Assembly (NCBI GenBank): GCA_021372535.1
Contig: JAJFUH010000071.1
Coordinates: 1-12,931, forward strand
Length of the DNA: 12,931 bases
Source: a bacterium
GTDB lineage: Bacteria; Latescibacterota; Latescibacteria; Latescibacterales; Latescibacteraceae
Direction: 5' to 3'
Part shown: positions 1 through 7,542 of the stretch, piece by piece
Position numbering within the stretch: position 1 is the first letter of the stretch
Layout of the letters: each line of letters begins with the position of its first letter
Made by a program: the position numbers and the translations under genes
The notes under the pieces: model-generated
The model's database searches: none
Told to the model about the DNA's origin: nothing
Seen by the model: the letters and a program-made list of their open reading frames with translations, nothing else

Positions 1-1215
1 AAGGAACGAAAAGAGAAAGAACATGAAATCAATAACGTCATAAGCAGGCTTTATATGGCGACGGCCGGTTTCAACGAGGCACGGGTCATGTTCTTTACGC
101 CCGGTATGATTCCGGGCTTTGGTATGGCGGGAGGATTCGAACTAAAACTTGAGGATAAAACAGGCGGCGATATCAAAGTATTTGAACAGAATGCCAACCG
201 TTTTCTGGATGAACTCCGAAAGCGCCCGGAAATTCAATATGCCACAACCGCCTTCAATACCAATTTCCCGCAATATCAGGTCGATGTCAACGCCGACAGG
301 TGCAAGCAGTCGGGATTATCCGTAAGTTCGGTATTATCGGCATTGCAGGGATATGTCGGAGGGTATTACACATCGGACTTCAATCGTTTCGGGAAGCAGT
401 ATCGCGTTTTGTTGCAATCCGAGCCCCAATATCGCGGCAACCCGGAAGACATGAACAATATTTTCATACGAACATCGTCAGGCGATATGGCTCCGATTAC
501 GGAGTTTATCTCGTTCAGACGTGTTTATGGCCCGGAGAGTCTTACACGATTCAATATGTACACATCGATTTCGGTTAACGGCGGACCCAATCCGGGATTC
601 AGTTCCGGGCAGGCTATCAATGCAGTTAAGGAAATCGCTGCGCAAACATTACCGCAAGGTTATGGATATGAGTTTTCAGGTTCCACCCGGGAAGAAATTG
701 TCTCGGGAAGCAAGTCCAAGCTGATATTTATTCTGAGTCTTATTTTCGTTTACTTTTTGCTGTGCGCCAAGTATGAAAGCTTTATTCTGCCGTTCTCCAT
801 TATTTTAACACTTCCCATCGGTATATCGGGCTCTTTCATATTTGCATGGATGATGGGCGTGGAAAACAATATCTATCTCCAGATTTCTTTGATAATGCTC
901 ATCGGTTTACTGGCGAAAAACGCTATTCTGATAGTGGAATTCGCTTTGCAGCGCCGTCGTGCCGGAATGACCATCGTGCAGTCGGCAATCAATGGAGCAA
1001 CCGCCCGGTTACGCCCGATTCTGATGACATCGTTCTCGTTTATCGTGAGTCTGATTCCGTTGGTTATCAGCGCCGGTATAGGCGCTAACGGAAACCATTC
1101 CATAGGAGCCGGCGCGGTTGGCGGTATGCTGGTTGGAACAATGATCGGGATTCTGGTTATACCGGTCTTGTTTGTGATTTTCCAAAATATCCAGGAAATG
1201 CTCAGAAAGCCTTAA
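1..1215 (+). CDS. RND (HAE1-type) multidrug efflux permease, C-terminal part
   Basis: Inner-membrane proton-driven permease of a tripartite efflux pump. The reading frame is open from base 1, so the true start lies left of the window; the Met codon at 55 is internal. About 404 residues are present, against roughly 1,040 for the family, so the first ~60% is missing. The visible part covers the second periplasmic porter/docking half followed by the last five membrane helices. The family hallmark GLLAKNAILIVEFA is clear in the membrane part (compare GLSAKNAILIVEFA in AcrB). It is followed by the conserved RLRPILMTS loop and the IPLVISAG and GGMLVGT segments typical of the last helices. The stop is followed after 65 bp by an outer-membrane channel gene, the usual order for these pumps. 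Family assignment is firm; the substrate cannot be told from the sequence. Confidence 0.95.
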   Translation, partial: KERKEKEHEINNVISRLYMATAGFNEARVMFFTPGMIPGFGMAGGFELKLEDKTGGDIKVFEQNANRFLDELRKRPEIQYATTAFNTNFPQYQVDVNADRCKQSGLSVSSVLSALQGYVGGYYTSDFNRFGKQYRVLLQSEPQYRGNPEDMNNIFIRTSSGDMAPITEFISFRRVYGPESLTRFNMYTSISVNGGPNPGFSSGQAINAVKEIAAQTLPQGYGYEFSGSTREEIVSGSKSKLIFILSLIFVYFLLCAKYESFILPFSIILTLPIGISGSFIFAWMMGVENNIYLQISLIMLIGLLAKNAILIVEFALQRRRAGMTIVQSAINGATARLRPILMTSFSFIVSLIPLVISAGIGANGNHSIGAGAVGGMLVGTMIGILVIPVLFVIFQNIQEMLRKP

Positions 1216-1280
1216 CACAGGGATGACCGACGCCGGATAATCGGCAGAACAATTGCATGTTTTAACAGACAAGAATATTT

Positions 1281-2675
1281 ATGAAAATACGTTATGAAAT
1301 CATACTCCTCACGCTCTCGTTAACCGTAGCACTCGCCGGATGCGGAACGACACGGTGCCTGCCGCCTCAGGCTGTTGAAACCGACGGTCTTTTTGGCAAT
1401 ACACCGTCCACGGGAACGACATCATTGGCGGATATGCCATGGAACGGGCTGTTCGCTGACGAGCATCTGCAACAACTCATCGGAGAGGGGCTTGAGCACA
1501 ATTTCGACCTGCAGATTGCTGTACAGAAAGTTGCTGAAGCCGAGGCGTATCTTCAACAGAGCACGGCTGCGCTACTGCCGGATTTAACGGCGGCAGGCGC
1601 AGGAACGTATAATCGGAATTCCGAATCGATCAATCCGGACGGCCCTCGCGAAAGTAATTATTATAAACTGGGATTAGAGTCGAGCTGGGAAGTGGATATC
1701 TGGGGTAAGCTGCGAAGTACCAAGCGGGCATATTACGCCAATTTCCTCTATTCCGATGCGGGCAGAAAAGCGGTACAGACCCGTTTGATAGCCGATATCG
1801 CCAGCGCATACTATCACCTTCTGGCATTGGACGCCCAGTTGGCGATTACCAGAGAAACGGTGCAGAACTACATCGATCTGGTCGCCACCATGACAGCGAT
1901 GAAAGAAAGCGGTAAAGTAACCGGCGCCGCGGTGATGCAAAGTGAAGCGATGCGGTATGCCGCCGAAGTAACTATCCCCGATATACAACAGGAAATTCTG
2001 GAAACCCAGAATACGCTTTGCTTCCTCGTGGGGCGCAACGGAGGGTCTGCCATCGAACGGGGAACAATCGAAAAACAACCCCCGGTGCCGGTTATGAAAA
2101 TCGGCATTCCGGCCATGCTGCTCGAAAACCGTCCCGATGTCATGGAAGCGAAATTCCTGGTTATCAAGGCATATGAAATGACTAAAAACGCTCATGCAAA
2201 TTTCTATCCTTCACTGACTATTACCGCATCGAGCGGACTTGCGGCGGTTAAACTGGATGAATTATTTGATCCGGGTTCGTTTGCCGCAAACATTGTTGGC
2301 GGACTGGCACAGCCTGTTTTCGATAAAAAAGCAAATATCACCAGATTGAAAGTTGCCAGAGCGCAACAGGAAGAGGCTTTACTGAATTTCAAGAGTACTC
2401 TGTTAAACGCGGGAAATGAGGTTCAGAATGCGCTGGGTTCATACCAGTCTTCTGTCAGCAAGGCACAGCTCCGGGGATCGCAGCTCGAGGCGTTGATTCA
2501 ATCGGTCGATTACACGAAAGAATTGCTTACCTACGGCTCCGCAAACTATACGGAAGTACTCAATGCTCAACAGAGCTTGTTATCCGCACGGCTGAGCAGT
2601 GTCAACGACCGTCAGCAACAACTGAGAGCTGTCGTTTCTCTTTATCGCTCGCTTGGCGGGGGCTGGAAACAGTAA
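1281..2675 (+). CDS. Outer-membrane efflux lipoprotein (NodT/OprM, TolC family)
   Basis: Outer-membrane channel partner of the upstream RND permease, forming the exit duct across periplasm and outer membrane. The 464-residue product begins with a lipoprotein signal peptide: a short charged start (MKIRYE), a hydrophobic stretch and the lipobox L18-A19-G20-C21, so Cys21 is probably lipidated. The mature part shows the two outer-membrane-efflux-protein repeats. Family-typical phrases include WEVDIWGKLRS early in repeat one, LLENRPDVMEAKFLVIKA at the junction, FYPSLTITASSGL, and a C-terminal VLNAQQSLLSARLSSV helix. Length and order match the NodT subfamily. There is no strong Shine-Dalgarno sequence in front of ATG 1281, but the signal peptide fixes the start. 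It is probably co-transcribed with the permease and ended by the hairpin at 2767. Confidence 0.95.
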   Translation: MKIRYEIILLTLSLTVALAGCGTTRCLPPQAVETDGLFGNTPSTGTTSLADMPWNGLFADEHLQQLIGEGLEHNFDLQIAVQKVAEAEAYLQQSTAALLPDLTAAGAGTYNRNSESINPDGPRESNYYKLGLESSWEVDIWGKLRSTKRAYYANFLYSDAGRKAVQTRLIADIASAYYHLLALDAQLAITRETVQNYIDLVATMTAMKESGKVTGAAVMQSEAMRYAAEVTIPDIQQEILETQNTLCFLVGRNGGSAIERGTIEKQPPVPVMKIGIPAMLLENRPDVMEAKFLVIKAYEMTKNAHANFYPSLTITASSGLAAVKLDELFDPGSFAANIVGGLAQPVFDKKANITRLKVARAQQEEALLNFKSTLLNAGNEVQNALGSYQSSVSKAQLRGSQLEALIQSVDYTKELLTYGSANYTEVLNAQQSLLSARLSSVNDRQQQLRAVVSLYRSLGGGWKQ

Positions 2676-2766
2676 TTATGCAATACCATTATCATCCAAG
2701 ACTGATGTTAAGTCAGCATTGACAGTCTCTTCCTTTATCGCGCTCTTTTATACTAATATTTCTGGC

Positions 2767-2802
2767 AGGTTCATCTTTTATCAGACAGATGAACCTTTTT
2801 TT
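2767..2802 (+). terminator. Intrinsic terminator of the efflux operon
   Basis: A perfect 10-bp stem, AGGTTCATCT at 2767-2776 pairing with AGATGAACCT at 2787-2796, encloses a 10-nt loop and runs straight into seven Ts (2796-2802). It lies about 90 bp after the stop of the outer-membrane channel gene and fits factor-independent termination of that transcript. Confidence 0.85.
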
Positions 2803-2889
2803 ATTCCTCAATTTCCTCAAAACATGTACGCTATAAGCGGTATCAATACTGCTCCGGCGAATAAATAATGATACTGATATTTGGAATAG

Positions 2890-2910
2890 ATGCCGAAACA
2901 AGTTCGGCAT
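2890..2910. repeat. Short palindromic repeat, REP-like
   Basis: ATGCCGAA (2890-2897) and TTCGGCAT (2903-2910) form a perfect 8-bp stem with the 5-nt loop ACAAG. There is no T-tract after it, so it is not a standard terminator. Units of this form (a NNNCCGAA stem, a short loop, TTCGG followed by a GAC) are, from memory, often dispersed in intergenic DNA of diverse bacteria. Only one copy lies in this window, so the repeat status is inferred. Confidence 0.45.
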
Positions 2911-3037
2911 GACACAATCTTATGTCACTGTTTAACCACCGAAGCAATAACTCTGTGAAAAATATTCATTATCGAAAATCATCACAGTGTTTGCCGTTCT
3001 TTTCATTTCCTTCTGTGTTTGTCATACCTGTCGTTAA

Positions 3038-3235
3038 TGGGCTGTCGCTTGTAAAAACAATCAAGAGAAACAAAGAATTATAAACCTACAGAGGAAAATT
3101 CTCTCAAAAGATGCCAGTCCCGAAGAAAACGAAAAGGCGTTGAAACCTGGAGCCTTGTTCTCTCCTGCGAAACCACATTTTATGCCATCGAAAATTCCGG
3201 AGGTTATTGACGAGGTTCTGATGGAAAGGAAATGA
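3038..3235 (+). pseudogene. Possible ORF remnant, about 65 codons
   Basis: A stop-free stretch on the + strand runs from just after a TAA at 3035 to a TGA at 3233-3235. The only in-frame ATG before its last part is at 3182. The translation has protein-like composition near the end (FSPAKPHFMPSKIPEVIDEV), which is why it is listed, but there is no start, no Shine-Dalgarno sequence and no family I recognise. It could be the 3' remnant of a lost gene or chance. A hairpin followed by a T-run lies 17-50 bp after the stop, as would be expected behind a former gene. Confidence 0.25.
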
Positions 3236-3251
3236 CGAAGAGGGGGAACGG

Positions 3252-3288
3252 ATACGATGAAAACCATCGTATGGTTTGGCTGTTTTTT
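3252..3288 (+). terminator. Possible terminator-like hairpin
   Basis: ATACGATG (3252-3259) pairs with CATCGTAT (3265-3272) around loop AAAAC. An overlapping alternative pairs AAACCAT (3261-3267) with ATGGTTT (3271-3277). Seven Ts follow at 3283-3289, five bases beyond the second stem. The gap between stem and T-run makes it weaker than the hairpin at 2767. It may be the old terminator of the remnant ending at 3235. Confidence 0.35.
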
Positions 3289-3529
3289 TGGGGCACATGG
3301 CAGAGTGTATCTGCCAGGAAATGTAAGGCGGTACTGTCAGGCTGATGACAATGTGTCCACTGTGAATTGAATTCCGGTAACAGCTTGTCATGGTATAACA
3401 CATTGTTATTTAATAGATATAGTAATTGTTGAATAAATGGGCAGGAAAAGAAAGGGGAGTATTCATTCACTATTTCGCTTGACTTGGTTAGAATACAATG
3501 TTTTATTAAAACACGGTTTATCACAGAAC

Positions 3530-3771
3530 TGTCCGGTTAAATTTTAAAAAAGCCCCCTTTCTGTCACTTCGTGACATCCTTCCCCCTCAAGAGGGCAGGA
3601 CATAACTGCAAGCACCACAATCTGTTGCCCCCTCCGGGGAAACAGGCGCGTAAGCGCTGAAGGGGGCTGTTGTAAATAATAAGAGATATTACATCGGGAA
3701 TTGTGCAGATTCATTGAAAACCATAACGTTTACAATACATTATACAAATTGAAATGTAATTTAACCGGACA
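3530..3771. mobile_element. MITE-like element with 14-bp terminal inverted repeats
   Basis: TGTCCGGTTAAATT at 3530-3543 is matched exactly, inverted, by AATTTAACCGGACA at 3758-3771, giving a 242-bp unit. It contains no coding capacity. Inside lies a second inverted repeat, AGCCCCCTT (3551-3559) with AAGGGGGCT (3660-3668), and a small hairpin, TGTCAC/GTGACA around TTC. The arrangement suggests a non-autonomous transposable unit or a deleted insertion sequence. I see no clear flanking target-site duplication, so the mobile interpretation is an inference from the terminal repeats. Confidence 0.5.
3551..3668. repeat. C-rich/G-rich inverted-repeat unit (copy A)
   Basis: This unit is bounded by AGCCCCCTT and AAGGGGGCT and lies inside the 242-bp element. 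It carries several smaller self-complementary blocks: TGTCAC-TTC-GTGACA near its left end and CCCC-TCC-GGGG near its right end. Transcripts from either strand would fold into a long imperfect hairpin. It shares the boundary motif and a CCTCCGGGGAAA core with the unit at 3861-3952, there in the opposite orientation. Confidence 0.55.
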
Positions 3772-3860
3772 CTGTTGAGTTTATCACATTATTTATGGTA
3801 TTATGTGCTTCTCTCTTTATCATGCAAGGTATTTGACAAGTCATTCCGGTTTATACTACT

Positions 3861-3952
3861 GCCCCCTTTTCCACATTCCCTTTTCCCCGGAGGGCACGGG
3901 AAGTCGTTGCGCCACAGTAATATCCAGCCAGCCCGAAGGGCAGGAAGGGGGC
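3861..3952. repeat. C-rich/G-rich inverted-repeat unit (copy B)
   Basis: GCCCCCTT (3861-3868) and AAGGGGGC (3945-3952) bound a 92-bp stretch. Its reverse complement contains TGCCCTCCGGGGAAAA, matching TGCCCCCTCCGGGGAAA in copy A apart from a two-base deletion and the last base. The two units therefore appear to be diverged members of one intergenic repeat family inserted in opposite orientations. No ORF is supported within it. Confidence 0.45.
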
Positions 3953-4079
3953 TTTGAGAAATAAATGCAACTTATTGATAATTCGCTCACCACAAAATTA
4001 ATTATTAAAGGTACCCATATTTCAAATTCGAATCGCCTCCTGAGTTATTTTGAGGTCAGGTTATGAAGTATTCCATGAT

Positions 4080-4108
4080 TTGACCGATTTTTTGAAGCGT
4101 ACTTTATC
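4080..4108 (+). promoter_or_regulatory. Weak sigma70-like promoter candidate for the five-PAS kinase
   Basis: TTGACC at 4080-4085 matches five of six bases of the -35 consensus, followed after 17 bp by TTTATC at 4103-4108, which matches only three of six at -10. It lies about 100 bp before the kinase start and its -10 region runs into the inverted repeat at 4105-4136. The weak -10 and the unknown promoter rules of this organism make the call tentative. Confidence 0.25.
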
Positions 4109-4136
4109 CCATGGCTTCTCATTAAAACATGGGATA
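4105..4136. promoter_or_regulatory. 9-bp inverted repeat, possible operator
   Basis: TATCCCATG (4105-4113) and CATGGGATA (4128-4136) are perfect inverted copies separated by 14 bp. No T-run follows, so termination is unlikely. It sits where a transcription factor, possibly the NarL-type regulator encoded downstream, could bind beside the candidate promoter. That link is inference only. Confidence 0.35.
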
Positions 4137-4210
4137 TTATCGTATCATAGCTAGTGGAGTGACATTCTTCTTCCAAGACAAAAACAGATTGTATTCATGG
4201 GTTTATTATA

Positions 4211-6901
4211 ATGGCAGATACGAAAAAAACAAAAGCTCAGCTTATTACCGAACTGCAAGAACTGCGAAAAATAATTGCTGAAGGAACATCTGAAAGAAGA
4301 AAGAGGAAATCGAAAGAATGTTCCGATGAAGAAAATATTACAAAGATTTGGGAGACCTATGAACACAGTCCGATACCAACTCTTGTAATCAGCACGCAGG
4401 AGAAGGTTATCCGTTATAATAATGCCATGAAAAAGCTGTCCGGGTATTCTCACAGGGAAGTTCCTGATAGAGAAGCATGGATGCCCAAGCTGTTTCCGGA
4501 TAAAAAATACCGGAAACATGTCAGTGAATTGAGCAGAAGAGTGCGACAGAGAGAAATCGATGTGATATCGGAAGAATATATCATAACACGGAAAAACGGA
4601 GAAGAACGCACCGTTGAATTCAATGTTATTGATATTATAAAAGATGGTAAGACAACCGATTACCGGATACTACAGGGAATAGACATCACCGAGCGTAAAC
4701 GTATAGAGGAAGCTTTAAGAGAATCCGAAAAAAAATTTCGTTCTGCTGTTGAAAGCAATCCAGATTTTTTGGTGTTTATAAAAAGAGATGGGACAATATT
4801 CGATGTTAATCGCCTCGATAAGGGTTTTACCAGCGGAATTGTCATCGGTCGCAATGTTTTTGACGAAGAATGGTATGAATCGAAAGATCAGCTTAAATCA
4901 GTTCGAAAAGCTATAAGGATTTCAAAAGAAACCGGAACGACAACCAAATACGAATATTCACAAAAAGGGCCAGATGGTTCGCTGTCATTCTATGAAACGA
5001 GAGTATCTCCTTTTGAATACGACAAAAAGGGGAAAATCATATCTCTTCAATTATCGACTCGCGACATCACCGAGCGAAAGCAGGCGGAAGAGGCTTTATT
5101 ACTATCAGAGGAAAAATTCTCAAAAGCCTTCCACTCCAGTCCCAATGTGGTTATCGTCAGCCGGCTCGCTGACGGTAAAATTCTTGAAGTCAATGACGCG
5201 TGGGAGAGTCTTTTTGAATACAGCCGGGAGGAAGTACTCGGGGAAAGTTCACTCGAGCTGAATTTGTTGAGTACGAAAGACCGTCAGCGCGCCGTTTCAT
5301 TATTTAAGAAGCAAGGATTTGTACGTGAATTCGAGTTGGAGGTAAGATCAAAATCCGGGAATATACACATGGCCAGTATGTCTATTGAAGAGATTGAGAT
5401 CAGCGGTGAACAATGTATAATCACCACCATGCACGATATCACCGAACGTAAACACGCCGAGGAGGCGCTGCGCGAGAGCGAGGAACGCTACCGTAACCTG
5501 TTCAACAATGCATGGGACGGGATTTTTATTGTCGACAGAAAAACGGGAAACATTCTTGCTTCAAATCCTGTCGCATCAAAGCTCTACGGTTATTCCAGAG
5601 AAGAGTTACTGCGCATGACCATATATGATGTTTCTGCTGAACCGGAAAAGACTACGGCTGCAATTCATGATGGCATAACACAAATCGTTTCACGTCTTCA
5701 CCGTAAAAAAGACGGCACAATATTTCCTGTAGAAATAACCGGCAGCTATTTTACAGAAAGTGGTCATGAACTGTATACGGTATTTATCCGCGACATCACC
5801 AAGCGCAAGCAGGCAGAGGAAACGCTCAAAGATTCGGAGGAAAAATACAGGAATCTGTTCGATAACTCCACCGATTTTGTCTACACCCTTGATTTGAAAG
5901 GTAATTTCACGAATGTAAACAGAGCGGCAGAGTATCTCACCGGGTACACCAAGGCTGAGCTGATAGGGATGAACTTCAGGTATTACACCATAAAAGAATC
6001 GCGCAGAAAAGTCATCTATGCTTTCCACAAGCTTTACATGACAGGCGATCCTTTGCAGGATTTCCCCTTTGAGGTTATCATTAAAGATGGTGCGATGAAG
6101 TATTTCGAAACCAGCGCTGCCCGGATAAGCAAAGGGAATAAAATTATAGGATTTCAGGGGATTTCACGAGATGTGACAGAACGTAAGCGGGTAGAGAAAG
6201 CGCTCCGGGAGGATAAAAAGAAACTCCGGTCGCTTGCGCTGGAATTGACCGCTTCCGAAGACCGCGAGCGCAGGCGGATTGCAGCGTATCTCCATGACAT
6301 GATCAGCCAGGCGCTTGTGGTCATCAGAATGAAACTTGCGACGCTGCAGGAGTTGAAAGATACTGAACAGGCAGCGGTATTGAATAAAGAAATCCGCACA
6401 TTGCTCGAAGAGACGATCGAATGTACGCGGTCGATAACATTTGAATTGAGCTCCCCCATTCTGGACAGGCTGGGTTTTGAACCGGCGGTTGAATGGCTCT
6501 GTGAGAAAATGGCGGAAGACCATGGGCTTGTGATCGATTTCAGAAGCGATTCATCGACAAAAGACATGGATGATGATAGTAAAAGGTTTCTGTACCGATC
6601 AACAAGGGAACTGCTGATGAATGTCATCAAGCATGCCTGTGCAGGTTGTGTGAAGGTTTCCGTTTTCAGGGAAAAGGGTACGCTTTGCATTACTGTCGAT
6701 GATGACGGCGTCGGTTTTCAGGAAGGTTTGGAGGATAACCGGTACCTGGAACGCGGATTTGGCCTTTTCAGTATCCATGAGCGGCTGGATCATCTCGGGG
6801 GCAGTATGGAAATTGACTCGAAACCGGGTCGTGGAACCTGTATTTCTCTTTTTGCGCCGCTGGGAAAAAAGACAACACAGAAAAAACAGGAGCAGCCATG
6901 A
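4211..6901 (+). CDS. Soluble five-PAS sensor histidine kinase (HisKA_3/NarX-NreB type)
   Basis: Cytoplasmic sensor kinase of 896 residues with no membrane segment. A short helical start (KTKAQLITELQELRKII) is followed by five PAS domains at about residues 43-157, 172-284, 298-408, 423-527 and 542-653. Each ends in a DITERK-type cap (first residue at 158, 285, 409, 528 and 654) and a helical EEALRESEEKY-type linker. The dimerisation domain has RRRIAAYLHDMISQAL with phosphoacceptor His695; the HDxxxQ pattern is typical of HisKA_3 kinases that also act as phosphatases. The ATPase domain shows the N box (RELLMNVIKHA), DDDGVGF and GFGLFSIHERL. ATG 4211 is the only reasonable start, as an in-frame TGA lies at 4160 with no ATG between, but there is no clear Shine-Dalgarno sequence. 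The stop overlaps the response-regulator start, marking it as the cognate partner. The PAS ligands are unknown. Confidence 0.93.
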   Translation: MADTKKTKAQLITELQELRKIIAEGTSERRKRKSKECSDEENITKIWETYEHSPIPTLVISTQEKVIRYNNAMKKLSGYSHREVPDREAWMPKLFPDKKYRKHVSELSRRVRQREIDVISEEYIITRKNGEERTVEFNVIDIIKDGKTTDYRILQGIDITERKRIEEALRESEKKFRSAVESNPDFLVFIKRDGTIFDVNRLDKGFTSGIVIGRNVFDEEWYESKDQLKSVRKAIRISKETGTTTKYEYSQKGPDGSLSFYETRVSPFEYDKKGKIISLQLSTRDITERKQAEEALLLSEEKFSKAFHSSPNVVIVSRLADGKILEVNDAWESLFEYSREEVLGESSLELNLLSTKDRQRAVSLFKKQGFVREFELEVRSKSGNIHMASMSIEEIEISGEQCIITTMHDITERKHAEEALRESEERYRNLFNNAWDGIFIVDRKTGNILASNPVASKLYGYSREELLRMTIYDVSAEPEKTTAAIHDGITQIVSRLHRKKDGTIFPVEITGSYFTESGHELYTVFIRDITKRKQAEETLKDSEEKYRNLFDNSTDFVYTLDLKGNFTNVNRAAEYLTGYTKAELIGMNFRYYTIKESRRKVIYAFHKLYMTGDPLQDFPFEVIIKDGAMKYFETSAARISKGNKIIGFQGISRDVTERKRVEKALREDKKKLRSLALELTASEDRERRRIAAYLHDMISQALVVIRMKLATLQELKDTEQAAVLNKEIRTLLEETIECTRSITFELSSPILDRLGFEPAVEWLCEKMAEDHGLVIDFRSDSSTKDMDDDSKRFLYRSTRELLMNVIKHACAGCVKVSVFREKGTLCITVDDDGVGFQEGLEDNRYLERGFGLFSIHERLDHLGGSMEIDSKPGRGTCISLFAPLGKKTTQKKQEQP

Positions 6902-7542
6902 AAATTTCAATCCTGCTTGCCGACGACCACAAGATTCTACGGGATGGCATACGCGCATTGCTTGAAAAGGAACCTGACTTCGATGTGGTTGGCGAGGCCG
7001 ACAGCGGCAGAACCGCGATAGAGATGGCCTGTAAGCTCAAACCCGATGTGATCATAATGGATATCGGAATGCCGGATATGAACGGCATCGAAGCCACAAA
7101 GGAAATACTGTCCGGAGTACCCTCCATTCGGGTACTCGCGCTGTCGATGTATGCCGACAAACGGTTTATCGTCGAAATGCTGGACGCGGGAGCGACCGGA
7201 TATCTTGTCAAGGATTGCACCCTCGATGAAATGCTTTCTGCAGTCCGTTCCGTGGCTTCAAACCAGAAATATATAGCTCAAAAATTGCTTGTAAATTTTA
7301 TTGATGATTATATGAAGAATACGGGTAATAGCGATATGTTGAAAACCCGGCTCACTCCCCGTGAAAGAGAGGTACTGCGCTTGATCGCGCAAGGTAAAAA
7401 CACCAAAGAGATTTCTTCAGCACTGCATATAAGCGTGAAAACCGTAGATACGCACCGTCAGCATGTTATGAATAAACTGAACATTCATAATCCTGTAGAT
7501 CTTACCAAATATGCCATACGCACAGGGTTGATATCCATATAA
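6898..7542 (+). CDS. NarL/FixJ-family response regulator
   Basis: DNA-binding response regulator of 214 residues, predicted to be phosphorylated by the five-PAS kinase and then bind promoters as a dimer. The receiver has the acidic pair D9-D10, phosphoacceptor D55 (IIMDIGMPDMNG), switch residue S83 (LALSMYAD) and K105 (GYLVKD), all intact. The LuxR-type helix-turn-helix follows at about residues 150-207, with LTPREREVLRLIAQGKNTKEIS and the recognition-helix region SVKTVDTHRQHVMNKL. The start is set by AGGAG at 6888-6892, five bases before ATG, and the ATGA overlap with the kinase gene implies translational coupling. Its targets are unknown; the inverted repeats at 4105, 7600 and 7664 are possible sites. 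Confidence 0.95.
   Translation: MKISILLADDHKILRDGIRALLEKEPDFDVVGEADSGRTAIEMACKLKPDVIIMDIGMPDMNGIEATKEILSGVPSIRVLALSMYADKRFIVEMLDAGATGYLVKDCTLDEMLSAVRSVASNQKYIAQKLLVNFIDDYMKNTGNSDMLKTRLTPREREVLRLIAQGKNTKEISSALHISVKTVDTHRQHVMNKLNIHNPVDLTKYAIRTGLISI

Larger units (their letters stand above)
2676..4210. other. 1.5-kb intergenic region without a convincing gene
   Basis: No ORF here has both a supported start and a recognisable product. The stretch holds the efflux terminator (2767-2802), a short palindrome (2890-2910), a stop-free stretch that may be an ORF remnant (3038-3235) with a hairpin after it (3252-3288), an inverted-repeat element (3530-3771), a second C-rich/G-rich element (3861-3952), and a possible promoter/operator (4080-4136). 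Between 3300 and 3529, and between 3960 and 4079, I see only AT-rich sequence with nothing I can name. The mix of small repeats and decayed sequence suggests a site that tolerates insertions. Confidence 0.7.

Noticed and set aside
1674-2195. Long minus-strand ORF opposite the outer-membrane channel gene.
   Set aside because: It has Cys/His/Phe-rich, low-complexity composition and no motif, and lies wholly within a clear gene on the other strand.
2719-2754. Perfect TTGACA followed by TATACT resembling a sigma70 promoter after the efflux operon.
   Set aside because: The spacer is 24 bp, well outside the usual 16-19 bp, and no gene follows on that strand.
3479-3507. TTGACT at 3479 as a -35 box with a nearby AT-rich -10.
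   Set aside because: The hexamer at 17-bp spacing is TTTATT, TACAAT is only about 10 bp away, and no gene follows within 700 bp.
3104-3524. Overlapping minus-strand ORFs in the intergenic region.
   Set aside because: The overlapping frames have unlikely composition, no ribosome site and no family resemblance.
3775-3957. 60-codon + strand ORF beginning at a TTG inside the repeat area.
   Set aside because: It is mostly a translation of the C/G-rich repeat unit and has no ribosome site.
4211-6165. Repeated DITERK/EEALRESEEKY segments as a DNA repeat array.
   Set aside because: These are the usual caps and linkers of successive PAS domains and are diverged at the DNA level.
6154-6690. 178-codon minus-strand ORF opposite the histidine kinase.
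   Set aside because: It is Ser-rich with no recognisable motif and lies opposite the catalytic core of the kinase.
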